DNA from: a virus
IMG/VR virus record: IMGVR_UViG_3300020474_001196
Location: 1 to 25,629 of that record
Direction: 5' to 3' (one strand)
Length of the DNA stretch: 25,629 bases
Part shown: positions 13,415 to 21,800 of the stretch, in pieces
How the letters are laid out: each line of letters begins with the position of its first letter
Position numbering within the stretch: position 1 is the first letter of the stretch
Notes under the pieces: model-generated
Databases searched by the model: none
What the model was told of the DNA's origin: nothing
What the model saw: the letters and a program-made list of their open reading frames with translations, nothing else
Translations under genes and position numbers: made by a program

Positions 13415-15224
13415 TCTTAATAGTAATTAGTTTACCATACTCAGGTAAGTAAAGATATTCAATGTCACTATTGGCAATGGTTTTAACAGCATCTTCTAAT
13501 GTTTCAACTAAAGGTTCACCACCTAAATTGAAAGAAGTATTGAACAGGATAGGACAACCAGTTTGTTTATAAAACTCACTAATTAATTCATGATAATTTT
13601 TATTTTGTTCTTCTGTTACAGTTTGAATTCTACATGTATTATCTACATGAATAATAGCAGGAATCTTTTCTTCAACACCTGGTTTACACTCAACAGCATA
13701 CATCATAAATGGAGTCTCATCCATACCACGAAGGTCAAACCAATCATGTACATGTTCCTTTAGAATAGTACCTGCAAATGGTCTAAAGTATTCACGATGC
13801 TTAACAGTATTAACAAAGTCTTTACCTTCGGGATCACGAGGATCATATAATATAGAACGATTACCAAGAGCACGAGGACCAGACTCCGACTTACCTTGGA
13901 ACATTGCTACAATATTTTCAGAGGTAATCAACTTAATTATATCTTCATGATTAGCATAATTAACAATGCCATCATACTTATCACTAACCTCTATAATATC
14001 ATCTAAAGAATAATTATATTGAGGACCAAGATATAATGTGTTTATCTGAGGTTTAAGTGCATCTTCAACTTGAAATGGTTGTAATGTCTTATAGTAAATA
14101 TATAATGCTGCTCCAATAGCAGTACCAGCATCATTACTAACTGGTTCTACAAATAAATTAATACCTTCATCTTTTAACTGTTCAAGATACCAGTAGTTCG
14201 CAACACAATTCAATCCATATCCACCAGACAATACTATATTCTTTTTACCAGTCATCTCAACTGCCTTACGAATAAGTTTTAAGACTGCTGCTTGTGTCTC
14301 AGTTTGTACTGCATATGCTAAGTCTCTTCTGTTCTGATACTTAGTTAGATCTGATTTAGGATCATCAGGATCTGGATGATCATCAAGGAAAGGATACTCA
14401 TGTACATTAACATGTCCTGCATTTGGATAGGTAGGTATCATTACATTCCTATCTACCGTACCAAATTTCTTAAAGATCTTGGGTACTTCTGGATTAGGTT
14501 TACCGTATGGAAATAGACCCATAGTTTTACCTGCCTCAATAGCATGCCATCCACAATACTGTGTAACTGCCTCGTATGCTTTCACAATACCACAAGTCTC
14601 GTCAAGTAGATACTCAAAGGTTCCTTTCTCAGTAGGGTAAACTTCCTTTGCTTCCATGTCAGGAATGGTTGCTGTAGTAGCAGGTCCTCTAGTACCTAGA
14701 TGTTTCCACACAGTATTAATTTCTTTAGGATAAGTACAATCAAATATAGATTCAACTTCCCATACTGTCTCCTGTCTATCCATGATAGAGAAGTCAATAA
14801 ATGTACCTGCACCATCAACTACTAACGCTGCTGCTTCAGTAAATCCAGAACGATAGAATGCACACGCAGCATGTAACTTATGGTGTATATTTCCTAAGTC
14901 TATAACTTGTGAATGTCCTTTCTTTGGATCTTGACCAGAATTATCATCGATCAATCCCATCTTCCTTGCAAGACCTACATAGGCAGATTCAAAAGAATAT
15001 TCTAATACAGGAGCATCTTTTGCTGCCATCTGAGTGTGAGCAATGACGAGATAGTCTAGTTTATCAGTATACTCTTTGATTAGCATCATAGATGCAAGAG
15101 GAGCACCATCATACTTGCGACGAGAAATTCTCTCCTCTTCTACAGCAAATACAATTTCACCATCTTTAAGAAGACAGACACCTCCGTTGTGTCCTCTTGC
15201 TATGCCAGCAATCCACTGTGTCAT
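13404..15224 (-). CDS. NodU/CmcH-family O-carbamoyltransferase
   Basis: The 606-residue protein matches the family's full length. GHNGGVCLLKDGEIVFAVEE (11-30) and the following ERISRRKYDG form the N-terminal ASKHA-like motif. HHKLHAACAFY (114-124) supplies the conserved histidines, and VVDGAG (135-140) a conserved aspartate. SGGYGLNCVANY (333-344), EPVSNDAGTAIGAALY (360-375) and SESGPRALGNRSIL (446-459) follow, and the C-terminal carbamoylation domain has LFNTSFNLGGEPLV (560-573). Family members transfer a carbamoyl group from carbamoyl phosphate to a hydroxyl of a sugar or antibiotic via carbamoyl-AMP. Its neighbours point to an O-carbamoylated sugar. The start ATG overlaps the preceding GT9-like gene by four bases. 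Confidence 0.9.
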   Translation of the reverse strand: MTQWIAGIARGHNGGVCLLKDGEIVFAVEEERISRRKYDGAPLASMMLIKEYTDKLDYLVIAHTQMAAKDAPVLEYSFESAYVGLARKMGLIDDNSGQDPKKGHSQVIDLGNIHHKLHAACAFYRSGFTEAAALVVDGAGTFIDFSIMDRQETVWEVESIFDCTYPKEINTVWKHLGTRGPATTATIPDMEAKEVYPTEKGTFEYLLDETCGIVKAYEAVTQYCGWHAIEAGKTMGLFPYGKPNPEVPKIFKKFGTVDRNVMIPTYPNAGHVNVHEYPFLDDHPDPDDPKSDLTKYQNRRDLAYAVQTETQAAVLKLIRKAVEMTGKKNIVLSGGYGLNCVANYWYLEQLKDEGINLFVEPVSNDAGTAIGAALYIYYKTLQPFQVEDALKPQINTLYLGPQYNYSLDDIIEVSDKYDGIVNYANHEDIIKLITSENIVAMFQGKSESGPRALGNRSILYDPRDPEGKDFVNTVKHREYFRPFAGTILKEHVHDWFDLRGMDETPFMMYAVECKPGVEEKIPAIIHVDNTCRIQTVTEEQNKNYHELISEFYKQTGCPILFNTSFNLGGEPLVETLEDAVKTIANSDIEYLYLPEYGKLITIKNDK

Positions 15225-16198
15225 TTACCGAACCCCTTAGTTTCTGCTTGTACAACTTTTTTCTTGACAGATTTGCCAAGTCTATCTCTACACGATTTAA
15301 TTACTGCAGAGATATCTTTCTCAGTCATAGACATACACTCATCATTTTGTATGTCTTGATAATCTTCCATAGTTAATCTGATAGGAGAAAAAGTTCTTCT
15401 ATCTTCACCTAGATCTATTATATCAAATTTTGAATCATCTGGATAGGATATATTAATTGGATATGTTGATCCAATCACAGCAGTAACTGTACTACCAACT
15501 GCCTTAGCAATATGTTGACCAACAGAATCACATCCTAAGAAATGATCTGCTCTGTCTATAATACTTGCCCAGATACGAATGTCTTCTATGTTAGGAACAA
15601 TATATGCATCCTTAGATTCTCCCTCTTCTGTCTGGAATGGGAACTCAGACATTACAATCACACAATAATCTTTCTTTAAATTATTAATGATGGTGCTAAT
15701 ATCTGATAGATTAAAACTACGAGAGGTAGGGTCAAACATATACCCACCAGTATCCATGATACCTCTACCAAACGGTTGGATAACTATAACTTTTTCTTTT
15801 CCTGTAGTGCTTATTGCTTCATCAACCAACTGCATTCCTTGAATACCCTCACCTTTTGCCAAGGTAATATTGGGTGCTGGTAATTCTCTAGGTTCTTCTA
15901 AACCATTAATTTCTATATCAAATGCTTGAGCAAGACTACACTTCTGATTATAATAATGCCACTGTCTATATGGTTCTGGTGTTACACAATCTCTATCTTT
16001 AATCTTATCTTCAAACAATCCTTTATGCCAATTATCATAGGCATACTTATGTAATATTGAATGCCCTCTGTAGAAATTCATACCACCTTCACAGACGATT
16101 ATAAAATCGTCATGAGTTTCGGCATATTTTTCCAGTGCAGGGATGGAAGCAACTACTCTACCTGCTCCACCATTAATAAAGAATACTTTAGATCTCAT
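15221..16198 (-). CDS. GT9/heptosyltransferase-like glycosyltransferase
   Basis: The 325-residue protein starts MRSKVFFINGGAGRVVASIP, an N-terminal Rossmann strand and Gly-rich loop like that of GT-B family 9 enzymes, and has VIVIQPFGRG (137-146) opening the second domain. The donor-binding signature is HFLGCDSVGQHIAKAVGSTV (219-238) followed by AVIGSTYP, matching the D-S/G-x-x-x-H-x-A-x-A-x-G pattern of ADP-heptose:LPS heptosyltransferases. It would transfer heptose from the ADP-heptose made by the neighbouring genes; acceptor unknown. Similarity outside the motif is modest, so another sugar is possible. It heads the block coupled by overlaps through to the cupin gene. Confidence 0.7.
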   Translation of the reverse strand: MRSKVFFINGGAGRVVASIPALEKYAETHDDFIIVCEGGMNFYRGHSILHKYAYDNWHKGLFEDKIKDRDCVTPEPYRQWHYYNQKCSLAQAFDIEINGLEEPRELPAPNITLAKGEGIQGMQLVDEAISTTGKEKVIVIQPFGRGIMDTGGYMFDPTSRSFNLSDISTIINNLKKDYCVIVMSEFPFQTEEGESKDAYIVPNIEDIRIWASIIDRADHFLGCDSVGQHIAKAVGSTVTAVIGSTYPINISYPDDSKFDIIDLGEDRRTFSPIRLTMEDYQDIQNDECMSMTEKDISAVIKSCRDRLGKSVKKKVVQAETKGFGK

Positions 16199-16212
16199 AC
16201 TATCACATCAAC

Positions 16213-16220
16213 AATTTATA
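16213..16220 (-). promoter_or_regulatory. Late-promoter-like box TATAAATT
   Basis: The minus strand reads TATAAATT 15 bp before the ATG of the GT9-like gene. It equals the box at 1251-1258 and would drive the glycan cassette late in infection, but there is no Shine-Dalgarno in the short leader. Confidence 0.35.
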
Positions 16221-16223
16221 TAG

Positions 16224-17048
16224 TCATAAAAAAACAACCTGATTTATACGGTCATACCCATCCTTAAACATGGTGGGATCAGCGTTTGGGGAGTGTAATA
16301 CATCAGATTCATACATTATCATTCTATTATACACCATTTCAAACTCATGTTCAACCTTCCATACTCCATCGTATCCTCCACGCATCCATTTATGAATATA
16401 ATCCCATACCCTATCCTGATCCATCCCAACCAACTCATCAAAATTTTCTGGTTTATCAATATAATCCATAACATTATAAGGCAATGTCATTTGTCCTTTG
16501 TAAGAATACAAATTAGTACCACCATGACACTCATCAGGGTAATTTAAAAAGATAACTATACCAAATCTATTATAATCAAAAGTTGATTGAGTACATTGTC
16601 CAACTATACCACGAGTAACACCATGCTCATCTGTATACCCACCACTATCATCTTGATATGGTTGAGAGTATGCATCTTGATGAGGTAAACTTAAAAAAGG
16701 ATTTGCATTGAGAGAATTAGAATTCATTACATTACATAAGAACCCTGCGTTATCCCAGTGAGCTTCATACATTTGATAAGTCATTCTATGTTTCCATAGA
16801 CTCTCATCATAACAATACTTATCAAATAATTCTTTAGTATTTTTTTTAAATTCTGTTGTCTCTATATAACATCTCTCACCTGGAAGACCTTGAATTAATT
16901 CATTTCTTCTCCACTTCTCTGCTTGTACTGCTAGTTCTTTTAGTTCACTAGGATTATCATAAAAATTATCTACGACCAATGCAGTCCTCTTATCAGGACC
17001 AATATTTCTAATTACTTTTTCTTTACGATTAGAGTTCAGTTCAAACAT
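16224..17048 (-). CDS. DUF6445-like putative Fe(II)/2OG oxygenase
   Basis: The 274-residue protein begins with a polar stretch and then ALVVDNFYDNPSELKELAVQ (23-42) and LPGERCYI (55-62), the opening seen in DUF6445-like proteins. LSLPHQDAYSQ supplies a probable HxD pair (H123, D125), GGTNLYSY (176-183) lies in the core, YESDVLHSPN supplies H252, and R267 in GYDRINQVVFL would bind 2-oxoglutarate. It is thus likely to be an oxygenase although the DUF is uncharacterised. Its leader (17046-17093) is shared with the gene at 1954-2121 and includes AGGAT eight bases before the ATG. It separates the structural block from the glycan cassette. Confidence 0.7.
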   Translation of the reverse strand: MFELNSNRKEKVIRNIGPDKRTALVVDNFYDNPSELKELAVQAEKWRRNELIQGLPGERCYIETTEFKKNTKELFDKYCYDESLWKHRMTYQMYEAHWDNAGFLCNVMNSNSLNANPFLSLPHQDAYSQPYQDDSGGYTDEHGVTRGIVGQCTQSTFDYNRFGIVIFLNYPDECHGGTNLYSYKGQMTLPYNVMDYIDKPENFDELVGMDQDRVWDYIHKWMRGGYDGVWKVEHEFEMVYNRMIMYESDVLHSPNADPTMFKDGYDRINQVVFL

Positions 17049-17093
17049 AATAAAATCCTCAGAGACAAAAAAATTCCGAGAAAATTTTTCCCG
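17046..17093 (-). repeat. 48-nt leader element, copy 2
   Basis: Same arrangement as 2119-2166: CGGGAAAAA, a complementary TTTTCTCG arm, a T7 run, an AGGATTT Shine-Dalgarno and the ATG at the identical distance. The two arms form a near-palindrome with one G-U pair. Here it lies 39 bp after a structural gene's stop, so it may end that transcript as well as lead the next. Confidence 0.5.
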
Positions 17094-17131
17094 AAATTTT
17101 GGAATAAAAAGTTACATTTCGTTTTGCATCC

Positions 17132-17902
17132 TTAAGGATCTATATCCTCTGCTGCTTTAGATGTACCACCACTCCAGAAATCACTAGTGTCTGCAGCATC
17201 TCCACTATTAGCAATATCATCTGGTTCATGTGGCCATACAATTCTAAATGTTTCTGTACCTATACCTGCCCAAGTTGTAGGAAGGTCTCTTAATTTCTGA
17301 CGGTAATCTTTCCAAGGTGAACTAAAACTAGTAGGAGCATCATTAGGAATCTTATCATCAGATTGTTTTAAAAGAGAGTCTCTAGTTGCTCTTACCCATT
17401 CCCAACCAAATGTATGTGAATCAGCAGCAGTAGTTCCTTCGCTGTGTGTATTGTTCCACTCTGTAGCATCACTAGAGAAGACAGGATCTCTTGGCCACTT
17501 ACTATTAGTATGATCATACTCTAATGAAAGCATATCAAACACTTCTTGGAAGTGAAGATAGTCATTAAGAATAGGATTAGGTTCTGAGTCAGGACCTGAA
17601 GGAGTTTCTATCTGATAAGGACCTTCAATACCACCATAACATGCGATAGCATTCATTGGATACAAATCAGCATCTAAAGTAACTATCTTAGCATCTGCTG
17701 GAGCATCTCTAGTCTCTGTTCCAGTTTCAAATGCATGCATTTGATGCCAGTCAGGTGATGCATCTGATCCTTTATTCTCGTACCAGAATGTTATATTCTG
17801 AGGTCCGACATAAGTACAGATTCCTGTCCTTGTTGTGTCTTGTGCCTGTCCCATCCATACTGTAGGAACAGGAAATAATACTGTTTTAGTAATGTTTGCC
17901 AT
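17132..17902 (-). CDS. Virion/tail protein with C-terminal tail-assembly-chaperone-like domain
   Basis: The 256-residue protein starts MANITKTVLFPVPTVWMGQA and has a beta-rich N-terminal half (ITFWYENKG, KIVTLDADLYP) without a known fold. A central acidic region includes LNDYLHFQEVFDMLSLEYDH. Residues ~168-212 read WVRATRDSLLKQSDD, a spacer, and WKDYRQKLRDLPTTW, matching the pattern R..R..LL..SD......W..YRQ.LRDLP of phage tail fibre assembly proteins (Phage_tail_APC-like), followed by FRIVWPHEP. It is preceded by a perfect TATAAATA late promoter and follows the Cys-rich adhesin gene. Together they suggest a fibre-tip assembly factor or a minor structural protein. Confidence 0.65.
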   Translation of the reverse strand: MANITKTVLFPVPTVWMGQAQDTTRTGICTYVGPQNITFWYENKGSDASPDWHQMHAFETGTETRDAPADAKIVTLDADLYPMNAIACYGGIEGPYQIETPSGPDSEPNPILNDYLHFQEVFDMLSLEYDHTNSKWPRDPVFSSDATEWNNTHSEGTTAADSHTFGWEWVRATRDSLLKQSDDKIPNDAPTSFSSPWKDYRQKLRDLPTTWAGIGTETFRIVWPHEPDDIANSGDAADTSDFWSGGTSKAAEDIDP

Positions 17903-17933
17903 TGGTTTTGTTCAGGTGTACTCCCTCATTTGT

Positions 17934-17941
17934 TATTTATA
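17934..17941 (-). promoter_or_regulatory. T4-type late promoter TATAAATA
   Basis: An exact TATAAATA octamer on the minus strand lies 32 bp before the ATG at 17902, in a 40-bp gap between two structural genes. A GAGG Shine-Dalgarno-like stretch lies between box and start. Confidence 0.7.
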
Positions 17942-17942
17942 A

Positions 17943-18821
17943 TTAAGACCATGAAGTCACAACAACTAAACCGCCGTTACCGTGATCTCCCCAACATTGT
18001 CCACCTTGAGTAGATCCAGAGTGTCCTCCTCCACCAGGCCAGATAGATGGTGATGAGCAACATCCTCTAGCATTACCATATGAACAACGGTTTGTTCCAA
18101 AGTTTCTATTAGCAGACCAAGGACCTGGAGGTGTAGAAGCAACTGACCATGCACCAGAGTGACAGTTAACATGCTTTAATTCTCCACCAGAAACACCACA
18201 AATATAGAATTCGTTCTCATTGTTCATTGAAGATGCTGTATCTTGTGAATCAGGCCATGATGCAGAGCAACCGTTGAAGCAGTTGTTTCTTTGTGCTTGC
18301 TTAAGACAAGTATAGCAACTAGAAGTACAACGCTTAACACCATATGTTCCACCTTGCATACAGAAAGTTCCTAGTCCACCACCCTGAACATAAGAAGGAC
18401 ATCCGTAAAATCCACAACCAGTTCGTCCATTACAACATCCACAACATGAACATCTACTACTTGAACCAGCACAGATTGTATATTGTGTAGCACCTGCAGT
18501 AAAGTGACCGCAGTTTGCATAGACTGTCTTAGTAGCGTAACCACCACCGCCACCACCAGTACCAGGACCACCACCACAGCATCTAGCAGGACCACCAGAT
18601 CCTCCACCAGATATAATTTCAAATTGAATTGTTTGAACTTTAGAAGGTACAGTCCATTGATAACAACATCCTCCGTTACATGGGTTGTTATTACAGCAGT
18701 TGAAGTAGAAACTTCGGCATTGGATACCAGTCGATAGACCAGTAACCTGTCCTGGACCTAGAGAGTCTGGTATGACTGCCTGATCCCCCTGTATCTTTTT
18801 ATATGTTTGATAATTAGCCAT
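17943..18821 (-). CDS. Cysteine- and glycine-rich tail-tip adhesin candidate
   Basis: The 292-residue protein contains 29 cysteines (about 10 percent) and long glycine runs. Its N-terminal part (MANYQTYKKIQGDQAVIPDS, residues 1-33) is ordinary; a QWTVPSKVQTIQFEIISGGG beta segment (55-74) then leads into GPGTGGGGGGYATKTVYANC. Cysteine clusters follow (CSCCGCCNGRTGCGFYGC near residue 124-141, then CTSSCYTC), and near the end WPGGGGHSG and GNGGLVVVTS. The QWTVP-x(6)-FEI-x(2)-GGGSGG...GGGGGYA arrangement is that of glycine-rich phage and bacterial surface modules, and glycine-rich tips resemble T4-type gp38 adhesins in composition. Disulfides or metal binding could stiffen it after release. It has its own late-promoter-like box and lies next to a fibre gene. 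Role inferred. Confidence 0.7.
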   Translation of the reverse strand: MANYQTYKKIQGDQAVIPDSLGPGQVTGLSTGIQCRSFYFNCCNNNPCNGGCCYQWTVPSKVQTIQFEIISGGGSGGPARCCGGGPGTGGGGGGYATKTVYANCGHFTAGATQYTICAGSSSRCSCCGCCNGRTGCGFYGCPSYVQGGGLGTFCMQGGTYGVKRCTSSCYTCLKQAQRNNCFNGCSASWPDSQDTASSMNNENEFYICGVSGGELKHVNCHSGAWSVASTPPGPWSANRNFGTNRCSYGNARGCCSSPSIWPGGGGHSGSTQGGQCWGDHGNGGLVVVTSWS

Positions 18822-18851
18822 TGTTTAAGCCGAATGGTGGTTCGTTAGTTG

Positions 18852-18859
18852 TATTTATG
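18852..18859 (-). promoter_or_regulatory. Late-promoter-like box CATAAATA
   Basis: CATAAATA on the minus strand differs from the T4 late box only in its first base and lies 31 bp before the Cys-rich adhesin start, directly after the terminator of the fibre gene. The order terminator, promoter, gene supports it. Confidence 0.6.
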
Positions 18860-18882
18860 AAAGAAGGGGGTATTTAACCCCC
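18860..18882 (-). terminator. Rho-independent terminator of the 1337-residue fibre gene
   Basis: On the minus strand GGGGGT (18882-18877) pairs with ACCCCC (18871-18866) around a five-base loop, followed by TTCTTTC. It lies 9 bp after the fibre gene stop and immediately before a late promoter. Confidence 0.8.
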
Positions 18883-18891
18883 ATGAATCTA

Positions 18892-21800
18892 TTAGATGGT
18901 AATGATTCTCCATCCTTGTGTGCCATCATAGAACACAAGTTCAAATGCAGCACCCTCAGTATTAACTGTTAGGTCAGCAGCGTCACCCATGATTGGGTTA
19001 CCGTTTCTACCAATTGTTAGTGCGTTTGAATCAAATGATTTGGTAACATCGAAGAATCTAATGCTATCACCTTTGATTGGTGAGGAAGGTAGAGTAACAG
19101 TGAATCCACCACCTGTTGTGTTACAGAAGATTTGCTGTTTGTTAGAGGCAGTAACTCCAGAAGTAGCATCGACATTCTGATATGCACCTACAGGTAACCA
19201 GTTTGAACCGTTGTAGTATTCATAACTGTTTGTATCAGTATCGTAGCGAAGTCCACCATTAAGTAGTGCGTTACCAGTAGGTCTTCCTGCTTGAGAACCT
19301 CTAGGTGGAACTAAGATTCCTGATGTGGAATCCATCTTACCTCTTGTTAAGAATCCACGAACTGCTTTCTCTGTAGGACATGCTTGGTTAGAATCACCAG
19401 ACATAAGTTCATCAGAGGAGAATTCGTTAATCGCTTCACCAATCTGTCCACCGATAGCACCCAGTCTTAGTTCTGTCAAACCAGATAAGTTGAAAGCGGA
19501 AGCATCCAAGGTAGCAGCACCAGTTAACTGGTTAACAGAGAAGTATTCTCCAACTCTGAAGTTACCTCCTTGGTCAGTTGATACGAAGAAGATCTTACCA
19601 GAGTTAGTTACATTAGTTTCATTACCCTGTGATGCTGTATTCTCATCAGTGTTAGGATAGTTTGTTTGTGCAGTGTTACCTGTACCAATCAATAGGAAGT
19701 CATGACCAGTAAGTCTTAGTTTAGAGAACTTACTTCTCATTGCAAACTCTTGATTGTCGAATGACTTAGGAGCAGATCCCTTACCAGGTGCCACATTAAT
19801 TGTTGCACGACCATTCGCTTGCTGAACAGCATTAGTTGCTGCACTTACAAATGTATGAGCACTTGTATTTGTAGAAGGAATATTTTCTAGTGACTGGAAG
19901 GAGAATGTATTAACAGTCGTTGCAGATAGAGCAACTAATGTTCTATGTAATGGGTCAGCTTTACCAGCGTTAACACCTGTACCTGTAGCACGAGGATAAG
20001 TCTTCTGAGCAACACCACCATCTAGAGAACAAGTAAATGTTAATGAGTTAGGTGTTAGTTGAATCTTATCTCCAACCATCATACCGTGATTATTAGATGT
20101 CAACTGTACGATACCTGTTGATGGGTTATAGGAACCTGCACTTGGAGTGTAGTTATTACCAGCAACATAGTTTGTTATAGCTCTTAAGATGTAAGTATTA
20201 GTATCAGAGAATCCCATACCAACAGTAGTGAATCCTAAAGCATCACCAACAATAGGTGTTGTCGAGAGTCCAGTAACCTCAAAGAGGATATCTGCCTGTC
20301 CATTTGCTGCATTAGAACCAGTACCCATTCTAAAGTATCCAGTAGCACCAGCACCAACAGAGTCAACCTCAACATATTCGCCAGGAGTGAAGACTGTTGT
20401 ACCAATACCAACCGCAGGGTTAATATCAGCAGCGTCTAAGAATGTGTTACCAAATCCAACGAAGTACTTGAAGTAAATTGCATCTGATGCAGACTGATCG
20501 TTAGTTAATTCAGCACGAGCACCTGAGACAGTACCACGCATTGTTGCACCAACAGCAAGAGTTCCAACATAAGTTCCAACAACAGTTGTCATCTTATCAC
20601 CGAACATCCTACCGAATCTAGGAGTCTCTAGTGTAGAGAATCCACATGCAATAGCACCGTAAGTACCATAAGAGTTGTTACCTGATAGAGATCTAATTTC
20701 TGATCCATCATCAGATACATATCCGAATGCACAATAGTATGTGAAGGAAGATACAATCTCAGCGAGAGCATCATCTTCTAGGAAGAATCCTACACCACCC
20801 GAATGAATATTCGTAAAGGCATCGAACACCATCGATTTACCACCAGCACCTTCAGGTGCTAAGTTGTGGACACCACCCTCAATAAAGATACCAATAGCAC
20901 CTTGATGTCCTGTACCATCAAGACAAACATCAGAGAATGCAGTACAGTCTTTAATGTATGGTGAACGGTTTAGAATAGGATCGGTTGGGTTTAATCTGAA
21001 GTATACACCACATGCAGTAGTACCTACACCAGTCTTAATTTGCCACTTATCAGTCTCGAAAGGATCGTTAACATCATAATCAAATCCCTGCAAACCACGC
21101 ATTGTGATTGCCTGAACTGTAGTAGAGTCAGACACAAAGAACATAGTCTGACGAGCGTTAGGAATAACACCCTCAGTTGATATGCCAGGAGCAGGTTGAA
21201 TTGTTGAACCTCTTAGAACATCACCAGCAATTGAGAAGTTCTTAGGTAGAGTAATTGGTAACTCTTCAGAGAATACACCAGCAGATAGTTTGATAATAAC
21301 AGGTGAAGAGTCAGTAACAGTACCACCACTTACATATGTGTGTGCGATAGTTGAGATACTGACATTGGTTACGAAAGTATCAGAGTCAGTTACACTGTCA
21401 ACTTTAAAGTAGAACCCTTGTGTACCATCTGGGAAAATCGTAGTTGTTAAACCAGAGAAACCAGGAGCACAAGTGAATGCTATACCAGAAAGTCTGATGT
21501 CACCTCTTGGGAATAGACCGTGGTTAGCAGCAGTAACAGTTGCAATACCAGAAGTATTATCATAAACAAAGTTAGTAATGTTAGATACTTTCTGTGCTGC
21601 AGTAGATGCGTAGGAAATATTCTGCCATGCATCGTCAGGAGTTAGACCAGAGTTATCGTTTGAACCTTGCTGTGCGTCAATGAAATATATTTTTGTTCTT
21701 TGTCCAGCATACTGCCATTCAACTTCATCAGTACTTGATACTCTTAAGAATGTACCTTGAGTACCAATACCCTGTCTTGAAGGACCAGTACCATCTCTAG

